From positions 19,235 through 83,234 of the forward strand of contig VSDK01016610.1 in NCBI GenBank assembly GCA_009767595.1: a stretch of 64,000 bases of DNA, in the 5' to 3' direction. The position numbers and the translations under genes were made by a program. This DNA is from Symbiodinium kawagutii. Lineage: Eukaryota > Sar > Dinophyceae > Suessiales > Symbiodiniaceae. The notes under the pieces were generated by a model. That model searched no databases. It saw only the letters and a list, made by a program, of their open reading frames with translations, and had not been told where the DNA came from. This document shows positions 1 through 11,786 of the stretch, piece by piece (positions within the stretch are counted from its first letter, which is position 1; every line of letters begins with the position of its first letter).

Positions 1-1
1 G

Positions 2-59
<58 letters not shown>

Positions 60-118
60 CGTTGTCGTGGTTGTGGTTGTGGTTGTTGTTGTTGTTGTTG
101 TTGTTGTTGTTGCTGCAT
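1..118. repeat. (GTT)n microsatellite at window edge
   Basis: Nearly pure GTT/TTG trinucleotide repeat with a few GTC and GTG variants, running off the left edge. A similar tract lies at 44.44 kb. Confidence 0.97.
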
Positions 119-337
119 TTCTACGGTTGATGCACCCCATCTTTGCCATCCACTATTTGGTACGATATCATATCCCAATGGCAATTGAACCATTGTAGGC
201 AGTGCAGGATTGTGTCCATCAGGGAATACTCATAAGGTATCACTGTCAATTTGTTTGTACTAACGTGTATTGTTGCCAAACGAAATGTCCATGAGTCAGT
301 GGCAGTTTTGTTTGGGTATTGTTCGCCATTATGCCCT

Positions 338-490
338 ATCATTCACAACCACCACCATAGGTCATCAACCAACCACCATCAACCACCGCCAACCACCTTC
401 AACCACCATCAACCACCGCCAACCACTATCAACCACCATCACGCACCATCAACCACCATCAACCACCATCAGCCACCACTCACTACCAAT
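338..490. repeat. Imperfect decamer tandem repeat (AACCACCATC)n
   Basis: About fifteen degenerate copies of a 10-bp unit (AACCACCATC, AACCACCGCC and relatives). Two overlapping open frames rich in His, Asn, Thr and Pro arise only from the repeat and are not genes. Confidence 0.9.
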
Positions 491-580
491 TGCAAACATT
501 CTCAACCTGCAGACCTCGAACCAATCTGTTTCACCATTTGCCACCTTGGACTCCACATCCACATCCACCAACATGAGGGT

Positions 581-774
581 TTCTCAAGCCAGTTTGGGGT
601 GCCTCAAAAATGATTGGTTATTCCTTTAGATAAAACTTCTTAATATTCCAAGGAATGATGCAACATCATTTATTATAGTAATGCGGGCTTATTAGTAAAA
701 TAACCGGTTTATTACTAGTAAAACATGTAAAAAAACGATGACAACTGGGAGGTCCCCTATTTTGAGAAACCACC
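581..774. repeat. Degenerate copy of the 105-bp inverted-repeat element
   Basis: The right end (TTTTGAGAAACCACC, ending at 774) matches the best copy at 40619-40723. The left part holds a diverged form of the inner AATGATTGGTT segment. This copy is longer than the others and may be nested or rearranged. Confidence 0.5.
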
Positions 775-803
775 AACATCATCCAGAATAGTCTTGGCTC
801 CAG

Positions 804-2166
804 CTGTACATGTCAGGCGATGCGTCATCATTTGCTGATGGTGCCTTGGCACAGAAAGCCATGTGGTTCAACATTTTTGTGGAGCTGTGTTCGACCGTCA
901 TGGGATGTTGAATTGGGAGCCAACACTTGTGCCAAAACCACAGAGAGTTGTTTCGACTGGTGATTTGTCCCGAAGAATCCAATTGTGTATCCATCAAATC
1001 AGTGAGGGTCAGTCTCTTTCTGAGAGACTTTAAAATGCCAAACTACCAGAAAGTCATCGACATGTGCTCATTTGCTGAGGTAAGGTAATCAAATCAAATG
1101 AGTGATGGTGAAGCGTGGTAAAACCATTTCTCTATTTGACCTGGGAGCTATGAAGCCTGTCAGTGAGACCTGGAACTCATTTTTCGTGATGGAATGGAGG
1201 TGTCAGACATGAGATCAGCAATAGTAATGAGATGGCCTCAGTGTAAAGGGCGCATGACCACCCGGAGCATCCCGATTTTCCCATAGGTTTGGTCCCCCAG
1301 AGCTATGGGGTCGTGGCTTTGCCATTAAAAATGGTTGTGAACAGCTGGATGGTTAGTAGGTAGCACCAGGGAGAAATGGACAAACCACCATCAAAAACGA
1401 GGATCTTGAGGTGCAAAGGCGTGACTCACACGGCCCAGGTAGCCCTGGTTCTGGTCTTGGCAATGCCATTGATGCCCTGGGCTCGTAAGGAGCTGAGGAT
1501 CAACATGAGAGAGTCACCCATCAATCAACCATTGACCAGAAAATAATTCAATTATATACATATATATATACTGTATGTATATAATCATCACCAGTTCTAA
1601 GGAATCTTCCAATCTTGGCCAGTCATCACCCATCCGTGAATGATCAACCAGTCCAAAGGAATGTTCTAGTCTTGTGTTTGTTTTGACCGGTTTTCCGAAG
1701 CATCCAAATACCGAATTGAACGGATAGTTTATTGCTGTGTCCATCGCCAATGCACCAAGGTTGGTACAACGGAGATCACACGTCGAAGCAGGTGGGGAGT
1801 GCATTGGGATTCGGCCTTCTCCTCCCCTCAGGTCATTTAAGGTAATCATCTTACTCTGCCGGTGTTGCTTTCACGCATGCTTTGATGGGGTCGCACAAAG
1901 TGGAGTAATTGTGATCGTGGTCAACTGGAGTCAAGCATGTCATGTAAATCTGGGGTGGGATCAATTGATTGACCCTTTCTAAATACTTTGCCATCAAACA
2001 TGCGTACCTCCAGCGCGGCATCAGTTGGCTTTCGTGTGGAGCAGTGGAGGTCATCCACTCAACCAGGGGCACAACTCACCACGCAGGTGGTTGTTACCTT
2101 CCTTGCAGCTGCCATTGCTGGCCTTGTCCTTGGGTGCTTCAGTCATTGTTGGTCCAAACATGAGTG
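804..2166 (+). CDS. Putative multi-exon membrane protein, fragmentary
   Basis: Family not recognised. Candidate exons: 804 to about 906 (peptide QKAMWFNIFVELCSTVMG at its end), 1007-1079 (KMPNYQKVIDMCSFAE, then a GTAAGG donor), 1148-1199 (MKPVSETWNSFFVMEW, then GTGTCA), about 1400-1485 (two open frames, frame unsure, GTAAGG donor), and 2086-2166 after CACGCAG (VVVTFLAAAIAGLVLGCFSH, a clear transmembrane helix, then CWSKHE and TGA). Codon use is that of coding sequence and differs from the flanks. Exon phases were not all reconciled, so exons are probably missing and membership of a single gene is inferred from order and strand only. Confidence 0.4.
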
Positions 2167-3810
2167 AATTGGCAGCTGACCATGGCTCCAGGCAAGTTTG
2201 GTTGCTGTAATTATGTCGTGGGGTTAACCGGTTAGCCATGAAGAGGCCCCTCCAAAGATGTTCGCTTCCCCAAAATTCAGGCTGAAGATGTGACCGATTG
2301 GGGTGGCGAACCCCCACCAGCAACTGGCAGTATGTTTTCATTCCCAACTGGCAATTTTCAGTTGTAATTGCAGATGGGAAGTACAAATGATGGTTTCTTA
2401 AATGGGGTGCCCCCAAATTGTAATTTTGAATGAACTCGGATAGTGAAGCAAAATGAGTACAAGAGCCACTGACTGATCCTTGATGGTGAATACATGTGTA
2501 TGCCAAGCATTGTGGTTGGATGCCACTGAAGCTGAGTGAGGAAAACACTCAGCCATCAACTGTTCATTGAAAACCATTACCAATAGGTGGATGTTGTGGT
2601 ACTAGAGGTGGTGGATGGCGGTGGCAGTAGTAGAGCAGCAACGTCAGCTGCGAGCGTTGCTTTCCTTGTTCGACTTCTCCTTCGCTTGTTGCTCGTAGTT
2701 GCATTCACAGTTGAACCCTGGTTGTGTAACTTAGAGTTGTTGTGGTACTGTACTTGTAGCTGCAGCTCACAAGACCCTTCAATGCCATGGCAGAGGGCCG
2801 GGTTGATGATAGGTGGTTTGTTGAAGACCGTTGGCCCAAGTAAAGGACCTACTAGATGGCAGATTATGTGGCTCCCAGTTGCCAGCAATCGGCTTTACTA
2901 ACCCGGCCTTGGTTGTTCTGGAAACATGAAACTAGCTGTGTGTGTGTTTTTTATTTTTCGTTGGTGTGATTCGACTTTATGAGCACGATGATGAAACATG
3001 CAGTTGGGAGTCTGTTGATCACCCCATCCTCGATATTAGATCCTTGAGATGTTTAGTTGTCTTTGATGATTTGTGATGACTTGTGTGATCCTTGCTTTTG
3101 GGTTCCAGCAACTGATCACAAGGTTTAGTCTACTTTTTGATCTTCATCACCTGCTTTGATGGTTGGGCCCTCAGTTTGGTGGAGTCAATGACAAGAGACC
3201 GTCATTTACTTGTTGTCATTCCAACCAGAGAGATAGATATAAGTGCTTCTGATAGATTGATCTTGCATGACCTTTGACCGAGTTGCTTTGGTAAACAGAG
3301 AAAGCGTTGCTTCGATTGATATCAAATGGGGGTGCTTCGTTTTACACAGTCCTATTTCGACTGGAAAGAATGGAACAATTGCTTCCATCATGCTAGTTTG
3401 ATCGTGTGAAAGACATGACTCGACTGCACTATCTCTCCCTATTTCTACAATCTGCATGAGTTTTGCCAATGGACCCAATCCGATTGGCGGATTCTGCCAA
3501 AAACATAAGTTCCTCGGAAAGTCTTAGGGGTTCGCCATGGTTAGCCTAGCAAGAAGCTTCTATCATTCAGCCTTAAAAGCACTGGGGCCCTTTTGCCACC
3601 GCTCTTTTTGATGCAACTCATCTACAATTTGATAAGTATGATGCCATCATTTATGAAGTGGTATTGTACTTCATAAAGCTGGAATCCGAAGATTTAGCAG
3701 CTAGGCATGAGCCAATAGCGAGAAGTACAAGGTTGATACACCCAATGATTCTTGCATTCAGTTGACCATCATCCCATGAACTTTGCATCATATAATATAC
3801 AGTACATTAC
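2167..3810. other. Non-coding or unresolved stretch
   Basis: Contains half a copy of the inverted-repeat element near 2389-2415, a low-complexity stretch at 2590-2720 open on both strands, and one minus-strand frame at 3206-3478 (90 aa from ATG) that looks protein-like but has no recognisable domain and lies against the prevailing strand. I see no firm gene. Confidence 0.4.
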
Positions 3811-3821
3811 ATGCACGGATG

Positions 3822-3904
3822 CATGGATGGATGGATGGATGGATGGATGGATGGATGGATGGATGGATGGATGGATGGATGGATGGATGGATGGATGGAT
3901 GGAT
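3822..3904. repeat. (GGAT)n microsatellite
   Basis: About twenty uninterrupted copies of the GGAT tetramer. The poly(SIHP) and poly(WMDG) frames across it are artefacts. Confidence 0.97.
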
Positions 3905-4673
3905 ACTGTAGATACTTAGATCCATGCATAGGTACATACATGCATGTAGATACATGCATACCTGTAGATACATATATATACTTGTTGGCACATACACTTT
4001 ATATTGCACATAGACAACAATGTAACACCTGCATTCCACCAAACTTGCTAGCAGATGGTACCTGGTAGCTCTGGCTCTCCGGGCTCTGCAGGTCACCATA
4101 GCACCGAGTCTGTCAGAATCTGAGCGCAGAAGCAGTGCGAACTCGCTGCAGTGGCCCACTAGTTCTTCGTTCCGGCAGCACGTCAGCAGATTGTCCAGAT
4201 TTTTTCTGCAGATCCAAGGCAGCATTTTTTCCTGCAGATCTAACGCAGCATTTTTCATATTTTTTTTCTTGCAGGTTTTTTTTTCTTGCTTTGTTGCAAG
4301 ATCCTTCCTACGATGCGAGGTTCATTTGATGGAAGTCGCTTCCGTGCCAGCTGAAAGTCAGGGCTCCTACCGGGTGGTCAACCCAATCTCTCAATATCCA
4401 ACTGGTTGATTTTTCAGTGCCAGGCTACAATGGTTGATGATGATATGTCAAGAGTTGATTATATCCAGGGGTAGTTGAAAAGTTGTTGGTTATAACGGTT
4501 CATGATTATTTGCGGGTCCCACAATTGCAGCACCATGCGCAACGGCTTTCGATTTCAGTGTAGACAAGCAGGCCAGAAACCCAAGCTTTAGTGGCAAATT
4601 GGGAAGGCAAGAAATACTGTACCTGGCTGTCAACGGCTGTCGATCTGTTGAGAGGGAGTCCTTCTATCGGTAG

Positions 4674-5527
4674 CTAAGGAACCCGACGCAGCCACTAAAT
4701 GGGCCGTGATCGCTCCCGTGGCTGTGTATTGGGTAATTGTACAGTGCATCATACATCATACATCAGAGTTGGTCTTTACAAATGGGTGCTCAGATTGCAA
4801 TCAAAGATGGTGCGGTGAGTCTCCCTTCATGACGATCCCGAAGTGCACATGCATGGCTAGAAAGTAGTAAACTTCCACATTGTCATCCGAATTCCATTGA
4901 GAGCAGCGAGCAAACGGTGCAGGGAACAGACCAGGATCCCCAATGTAAAAAATACTGTATTTTAACTCTGCCACACGTGTTTCCCCACATGCTAATATAA
5001 GGGATTTGGAAGTTTTACTATTATTTATTATCCACAGTAAAAATTCCCAAACATTTCTCATTTTCTATCCATTCCCAAAAATTCCATGGTACAAATATTT
5101 CTCATTTGCTACCCACCATTTAAGAAATGTTTGGAGCCAACTTTGGTTGGCTGTGGGGTCAGCTAACAGCGCCTCGAGCCTAGGCGTGACCGCAGCATGG
5201 CCCAAGTGAAGTTCCTGACAAAGGATCCCATGGAGTTGCAGCATGAGGGTGCCAAGTCATTGGCTATCCAATGGGCCCACCGAGAAAATGATCATTTTAA
5301 TGTATCAATGATATATTTTGATAGGTAACACCATGGGTTTTGGGGGTACCACTATAACTTGGCTTATACCCGTGACACAAATCCAGTGTGAACCAAGTGG
5401 CAGAAGTGGATCCAACTCGATGAAACAAGGACAGCTGTTACGGGATCCTGCGCATCGCCGGTCATTGTTTCACCCACGGTCCATCACTTCGTCAAAAAGT
5501 GCTGTACACTTTGTCAGTGATGATTGA
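4674..5527 (+). CDS. Putative gene of three short exons, unknown function
   Basis: Candidate exons: 4674-4732 (KEPDAATKWAVIAPVAVYW, ending at a GTAATT donor); 5170-5324 after CTAACAG (begins RLEPRRDRSMAQVKF and ends YFD at a GTAACA donor, with an internal ATG at 5197); and about 5397-5527, where two frames are open to a stop (one rich in Ser and Arg ending HFVSDD, the other ending KKCCTLCQ). The middle exon phase fits the Ser/Arg-rich frame. No domain recognised. The gene would end just before the start exon at 6101. Confidence 0.4.
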
Positions 5528-6026
5528 TGCAATGCTCCACCTAGGGGGTGGTCAACTTTGGATTACTCTTACGATCGCGAAGTTGCGGGGTGTCATGCTC
5601 ACCTGTCGAGTTGAGGTTGATCCATGTCATTGAGAAGTGTTTCCGGTTTGCCAATTCCAAGCTTGTCCGAAAAATGTTTTGCAGGGAGAATTCTTGCAGT
5701 AAGCGCAAAAAACAACCAGACCTACACATCCAAACACCCTGCGTATTTGCAAAGAGAAAGGATGGTGAAAGCCACGCATGGATGGGTCAAGAGGATTTAA
5801 GAGGCACTGCGAAGCAACCAGGTGTTTGGGGCCTCACTGGTTCGGATTTCAGGTGTTTCAACAAAGCACACGTTTGTGGGGAGACAATTTGTTCTCCGAT
5901 GATCAAAGCAATCAAAAAGCAACGGATTATTCGCCAGCAAGGAAGCACACCATAATGCGCCATGTCTTGTTTGACACTTGCTTTTTGTGGCAGAATCGCA
6001 GAAAGCTTCAGCAATTCACTGCTGCC

Positions 6027-6037
6027 TTTGGCTCAAG
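6027..6037 (+). promoter_or_regulatory. Possible relict dinoflagellate spliced-leader sequence
   Basis: TTTGGCTCAAG equals the last 11 bases of the known dinoflagellate spliced leader, which ends ATTTTGGCTCAAG. It lies 63 bases upstream of the ATG at 6101. Relict leaders in genomic DNA are known traces of reverse-transcribed mRNA put back into the genome. Only 11 bases match, so chance is possible. Confidence 0.35.
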
Positions 6038-6100
6038 TCTCGTGAAGCAGTTCACGTGGAGCGTCGCGTTGCGCACTTGTTGCACCACAGTTGTTGACCG

Positions 6101-6209
6101 ATGGCGGTCGCATTCTTCGCTAGCCTTGTCTTGGCTTTGGTCGCAGCCGACCCGCAGAGGTACCAGCGGAGGATTTGCTGTGGCACTCTTGCTGGGGAGA
6201 TGATCACAG
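6101..6209 (+). CDS. First exon of a secretory or membrane protein
   Basis: ATG at 6101 starts MAVAFFASLVLALVAADP, a textbook signal peptide (hydrophobic core at residues 3-14, likely cleavage after VAA), followed by QRYQRRICCGTLAGEMI. The frame runs to a splice donor at 6210 (ACAG|GTGATC). Two further copies of ACAGGTG follow within 25 bp, giving three tandem donors. The possible relict spliced leader upstream supports this as a gene start. Downstream exons are uncertain; 6767-8096 holds candidates. Confidence 0.6.
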
Positions 6210-6766
6210 GTGATCACAGGTGATGACAGGTGTTCAAGAATTACTGGATTCAATGGCTTCCGATCAGTACACTGCTTTGTAAATGGAGTTCTTATCTTAT
6301 TGTTTTTTTTTGAGAAGCTCGTTTTCTCACTGAGCTCAGTGGAGTTACCCTTCTCCATTGAGTGCGCAGATCTTAACATCAATTTTCAGAACAACGCCCA
6401 GGGACCTTTCTCCAAAGTGTTGGTTTACTTTGTTTTCTTTGGGATCTGATTGAATGGAGGCAGGGTAATATTTGGCGGGTCAATTTAGTTGAAGATGTTC
6501 ACTTTCTGCTCAATAGAACACGCGGCACCTGCCAAAAGACACGCCATTCCTTCGCAGAACTTCAACCATCACAGGTGTGATTTTGCGAGGAACCAACAGA
6601 GCTCCTAGGTGTAATTGTTGTTTCAGTTTAACCTTTGTTTCAACAAGTTATTTATTCAACTTTTCAACGGACCATGCTTATGGAAATTGTTGGTCCGTGT
6701 TCGTCTTCAACCTCTACTATCCACCCTGATAAGCCATTGGAAGTCAGTTCGACGAATGATTCGTTC

Positions 6767-6923
6767 GTGCCCCGTGGATCTTAGCACTGCAAACCCATGG
6801 GGGGCAGGGAACAGGTTCCCAGAAGAAGTATTGCATAGACTGTCGTCAAACAATGATCAACAGGTTCAACTTTGGACCTTTGTACACACTCCGCCATGTA
6901 AACTTCGGGTGGGAGACCAATGA
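6767..6923 (+). CDS. Candidate exon containing FPEEVL
   Basis: Open frame containing NPWGAGNRFPEEVLHRLSS, ending KLRVGDQ before TGA. The bases around TTCCCAGAAGAAG recur at about 7580 in another candidate exon, which may be a diverged duplicate. No domain recognised and splice limits not fixed. Confidence 0.28.
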
Positions 6924-7539
6924 TTCTGGGTCGCTATCATTCTTGAATTCTTGCACATAGTGTGTTCAACCCTGAGTGGAAAATTGCGGGCCGGGAAAAG
7001 CAAGTGTTTTAATAACATTTCAGTCAAACATTCAGTCTGGACTATTAATTATAGCTGTGGCCCCAGTTGTAGTCGACTGTAGTCAGTGGCGAAGTGAATG
7101 ATTGATAGTAAGCCCATGTAAGCATATATGCTTATGATTAGCATTAGTTGTAGCCCCAGTGGGTCACCAATCATTTCGCGGCCTAAAGTCCACTATGCTC
7201 GAGTCCGGCTCGGGAGATGGCCAGGCCAGAAACGCTTTCTGAAACTCTGGAGCAAGCTTCCCGTCACTCGGCATGTCATCAGGGCAGTTGGGTTCCCGCA
7301 AAACGCCCCCAGTTTTTGTCCATTTTAACCTGGGGATGATGGTTGAGTTGATCATGTTTCGCTTATCATGAGCCATTGTCCATTGTCAACAAGATACAAT
7401 GAAAATAGTGAACGATGATTAATCATGATTAATTAAGCTTGATTGACCCTGATAACCCATTGTCAATCATCTCTCAAGGGTACCATGAGTGCCCTGCGGT
7501 TCATCAGCTGAGCCTCATACCTCGCCGTGCCCAGGTAAT

Positions 7540-7640
7540 CTCAAAGGCTTCCAGGATACCACATGCACAGGAAGTGGTACCTTCCCAGAAGAAGCTCCTC
7601 TTTGCATCTTGACGCGCACAGGGGATGGAACACTATGGAA
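7540..7640 (+). CDS. Candidate exon containing FPEEAP
   Basis: Frame with GFQDTTCTGSGTFPEEAPLC then ILTRTGDG. It shares TTCCCAGAAGAAG and the FPEE motif with the exon at 6.8 kb. Acceptor-like CCAG|GATACC lies inside. Function unknown. Confidence 0.28.
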
Positions 7641-7939
7641 CATAAGCAAAAAGCATCAACATTGGGTAGTTATGAAACTATCTTGAGCTTTCCAACAGCT
7701 GGAAGTGACCTGTGAGGATGGATCTGGCATGATCTGGCTCGTTAGTGGCCAAAGCTCTGACATCATTCCCCCGCGGATCTGAAGTTGTTCTGAGGGCATA
7801 GGAATTGAGACTCCACCATTGGTATATCAATTAAACTCATTTACAACCACATGTAACGAAATCATTGAGATTTTTGATGACACATCCAGCGTTTCGCCAC
7901 ATAAATCCAGCATTTTGGCCGGTCCTGTGACCGAGACCA

Positions 7940-8096
7940 GGATGTACCCCCCAGATACCCAGGACCCCAGCATGGTCCCCGGTTCCCAGCGCACCAGGTT
8001 ACTCGGGCCAATTGCTGGTTCAGCAATTTGCCATCAAGGTGCTAAGTCACGACAGCACCGGTGGAACGGTGGGAGTGCCCAGGGGGTGAAACCGTG
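7940..8096 (+). CDS. Candidate exon, frame uncertain
   Basis: Several CAG acceptors crowd this stretch. The most protein-like frame reads GYSGQLLVQQFAIKVLSHDS, then TGGTVGVPRG and TGA; a second frame is also open. No family recognised. Confidence 0.3.
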
Positions 8097-8294
8097 ACAC
8101 TCGTGGGGATCAGCGGAGATGAGAGGCACACTAATTACAGTGACTTGACAACTTTGGATGTTTGATAGTATGTTGGAATCTCGTGGAATCTCCATGTTTT
8201 AGATAGAACTCTTGTTTATAGTTATAGTCTATGCACATGGGCAATTTGCTGAAATATTTGTTTACATATTATGTATATGATTATGTCGAATCTG

Positions 8295-8540
8295 TGTATT
8301 TATCTATTTATCTAATCTATTTTTCTTTATTTCTATCTATCTATCTATTTGTCTGTCTGTCTATCTATATATCTATCAATCTATCTATGTGTTCTTTATT
8401 TTATGTTTTCCGCTTGTTTTTATATCTGTATATCTTTCTATCTATCTGCCTGTCTGCCTGTCTATCTATCTATCTATGTACCTACCAACCTATCTGTCTA
8501 TCTACCTATCAACCTACAAATCTATCTATCTATCTATCGA

Positions 8541-8594
<54 letters not shown>

Positions 8595-8773
8595 ATATAT
8601 ATATATATATCTTTCTATTTATCTATTTGTCTGTCTGTCTTTCTATCTGTCTATCTGCCTGTCTATCTATCTATCTATCTACCTACCAACCTATCTATCT
8701 ATCTACCTATCAACCTATCTATCTATCTATCTATCTATTTGTTTGTTTGTCTTTCTATCTGTCTGTCTGCCTG

Positions 8774-8820
<47 letters not shown>
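8295..8820. repeat. TCTA/TCTG microsatellite complex
   Basis: Mosaic of CTAT, CTGT, CCTG and CTTT tetramers with a short (TA)n core near 8593-8610. It grades into the 8-bp array that follows. The poly(YLSI) frames are artefacts. Confidence 0.97.
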
Positions 8821-8821
<1 letters not shown>

Positions 8822-9306
8822 ATCCATCTATCCATCTATCCATCTATCCATCTATCCATCTATCCATCTATCCATCTATCCATCTATCCATCTATCCATC
8901 TATCCATCTATCCATCTATCCATCTATCCATCTATCCATCTATCCATCTATCCATCTATCCATCTATCCATCTATCCATCTATCCATCTATCCATCTATC
9001 CATCTATCCATCTATCCATCTATCCATCTATCCATCTATCCATCTATCCATCTATCCATCTATCCATCTATCCATCTATCCATCTATCCATCTATCCATC
9101 TATCCATCTATCCATCTATCCATCTATCCATCTATCCATCTATCCATCTATCCATCTATCCATCTATCCATCTATCCATCTATCCATCTATCCATCTATC
9201 CATCTATCCATCTATCCATCTATCCATCTATCCATCTATCCATCTATCCATCTATCCATCTATCCATCTATCCATCTATCCATCTATCCATCTATCTATC
9301 TATCTA
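8821..9306. repeat. (CCATCTAT)n octamer satellite
   Basis: About 58 near-perfect head-to-tail copies of CCATCTAT, about 470 bp, ending in a few CTAT units. The uniformity suggests recent expansion. The 300-370 aa poly(SIHLSIYP) frames are not genes. Confidence 0.98.
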
Positions 9307-9340
9307 CCTATATTTTAATGTTGTTTGCACACCTTTTTAG

Positions 9341-9487
9341 AATCAACCTTATCATCAGAGGACGCTCTGAAACGCTCGCTGGCAGCAAAATGCGCGTCAG
9401 CTGGTGATGTGACCACCATTGAGCACAAAGATTTCATGCTTGGACTAGGGTGGGTCCCAGTGGGATTGCTTTCAAGCAGTGTTCCAG
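9341..9487 (+). CDS. Internal exon, unknown protein
   Basis: Starts right after CACCTTTTTAG and ends at CCAG|GTTTAC. Encodes [20 protein letters not shown], then [20 protein letters not shown] and LLSSSVP. Codon bias and both splice signals fit well. No domain recognised. It abuts the octamer satellite, which would then lie in the preceding intron. Confidence 0.55.
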
Positions 9488-9509
9488 GTTTACTGTGAAG
9501 ATCTACCAA

Positions 9510-10227
9510 TTAGTCAATCAAAAGATGCAGCATTGGCAAAAAACCGATGCTTGGACCTTTTAAAGGCTTCTGCTACTGCAGAGATTCACCATCCGCTTGC
9601 GGGATTTTAGAAAATACCACCCCTTCTCGGCAAACAACAGGGACTGTTCAGTGCGAATAGGAAACCAAAGCCTTTAATTTCACAAAGAAGGTATCTGAAT
9701 AGGTTTGCTACTTATTTTTCTTCCAGCAAGTCCGTTCAAACTTCCCCGAATAGGACAATAGACAGATCCACTCCAGGAACCCTTTTTAATAGTTACACCA
9801 CACAGGAGGATCTAGTGTCATCAAGAGATGGCTGAATTGGGATTTTAGACACTGTGTGTTTGAGTCATTCTTGAATTACCTTTCGATTGGGAGAATGGAC
9901 AATTCAAATCACATTGACGTATTCTTGTTGGGGATTTTGATTTAGTGCGAGGGATTTCCATGATTAAAAGCCACCAGGTTTCCTACGTGATCATTTAGCT
10001 GTAACGAACCAACAACCACTGTGGAAACACGACTGTGACTCCTGTTCTGTAACTCCTGGGTTGCAGGTGTTTAGGAAGGGGCATTCTTACGTCTTGGCAT
10101 GGCTTTGGGTCTCGATCTTTGCGTATTTATCTACTTACGTATGTTTTCGTTTACAACTCTAGGTATGCATTTCTATATTAATATCGATATTTATGTATGC
10201 ACATGTTTATATAAATAAGTAGACAAG
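9510..10227. other. Apparent intron or intergenic DNA
   Basis: No frame with coding character on either strand; AT-rich toward 10.2 kb. Confidence 0.5.
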
Positions 10228-10317
10228 TTGTTTACCATATGTGTATGTACATTTGGCTGTTTCACTATATACATGCAGCATGCTGGTGTCACCTTTACAT
10301 GTCCCTCCCTTCCTCAG

Positions 10318-10423
10318 GTGGACATGGAGATGCGTGGCCCTGTGACCAACGGGGCCTGCAGTGGAGCGGCCTTTGTCAACAACGAAAACGACATCACCGT
10401 CTCCGACTCCGAAGAGTGGCTCG
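10318..10423 (+). CDS. Internal exon, unknown protein
   Basis: Acceptor CTTCCTCAG|GTGGAC; encodes VDMEMRGPVTNGACSGAAFV then NNENDITVSDSEEWL with strong GC3 bias; donor CTCG|GTTTAG. It probably belongs with the exon at 9341, but their phases do not join directly, so an intervening exon is needed. Confidence 0.55.
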
Positions 10424-11786
10424 GTTTAGTTCCTCAGTGGGCTTGTGGTTACCCTTGGGGAATCTAACATGGCAATGGAACATTACGATTTTTTGATAGG
10501 AAACCCATAGAAAAGCCTAGGAAAACCCTAGGAAAACTGACCTGGCAATAGACAATCACATTTTTGAATAGGAAACTCTGGGAGGCCAGCTATAAATGGC
10601 GGATTTTCCATCGCCAGCTTAGTTTGCAGGAGAGTTATCAATAAACAACACGCGTTGGGGTTTTCGCCAAGGTGGTTGGTGGGTGATCAACAACAATTGT
10701 GTACCAACACTTACTTGGCTTTACAATAATAGTTGTTAATTCATAGGCCAACACTTGGTTTGACAATAATATTGTGACATTCAACGGTGAACACATGATT
10801 GATTAATAAGCAATAATGGTTGGTAAATGATTGATTGATTAGCAAGAATGGTGAACCAAATAATAATTAATTGAAATGGTTAACATGATTCTTAGTCATT
10901 TGCTGTTGGGAGTAGTCATTAACAGTGGACAGTTGATAATATGGAACAAAAAGCAACAACAATGGTTCAACAACTACTACAATTGGCGGTTAGTTGGTTG
11001 GAAGCAAAGGGAGAGCGCTGGAACCGGAGCTGTCAAGAGTGGCCAGATTGCCCAGGTGGTACTGGATGGCACTGGTTAATGCTTCCCTATCCTTTCAGGT
11101 ACCTGTATACTAGGTAACCAGCTGGTTTTGTTGTAACTGGGGTTTACCTACTGTAATGGTAACTGGAGGCATAGGGTGTCTTGCTAGTTTTTATCATTTT
11201 TTATTTTTAAGCTTCCTGGTTTTTGATGTATTCAATGCTTCTTGGTTTCTAATGCTTTTTGTAGTTTCTTTAGTATTAATAGACTGTTGGTTGGGTGACA
11301 AACATATTTTTCATGGAAGTGGAAACCACCAACGAGTTGTTGTCAGAGTACGCCATCGTGTGAATCGCTATTTTATCTTGCGGGAAATCCCATGCCGGAC
11401 CATTGTGAACAGAAACTGCAGGTGGTTTTCTCACCGGTTCTGCTTCAAAATTCAGACAACATTGAGCAACCCAATAGTTGCTTGATTCATCTTGGTTCTG
11501 AGTTTGATCCTTTCCCAGTAGTGTAGACAGGCATAGTTTTGTGATTCATGAATGGTAGATTATCGCCTGCATTTCTTTGGTTGCTGCATGGCCACCCTGG
11601 GTTTCATCGATGGTGACTTCATTGGGAGAAAACATCCGGTTTCTGCGGGTTGAAGCAGCGACACGTGAAGATGAGACACATAATTACGTGTAGATGGATA
11701 TGTAGATAAAGATGGTAGACCTCGCCTCAACCATCCCAAAATACAATTGTGCTGATATGAAGTGCTGACATGCAGGTGAATTGATC

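Noticed and set aside
251-629. His/Asn/Thr-rich 120-residue frames
   Set aside because: Decamer repeat translation with a non-ATG start.
3788-4258. 156-residue minus frame ending in poly(SIHP)
   Set aside because: Half is GGAT repeat; the rest (EELVGHCSEFALLLRSDSD) is short and without support.
8231-9407. Long frames of 309-369 residues made of Ser, Ile, His, Tyr, Leu, Pro
   Set aside because: Direct translation of the TCTA and CCATCTAT satellites; open in several frames at once.
9341-10423. Direct splicing of exon 9341-9487 to exon 10318-10423
   Set aside because: Phases do not match (1 against 0), so at least one exon must lie between or they belong to different genes.
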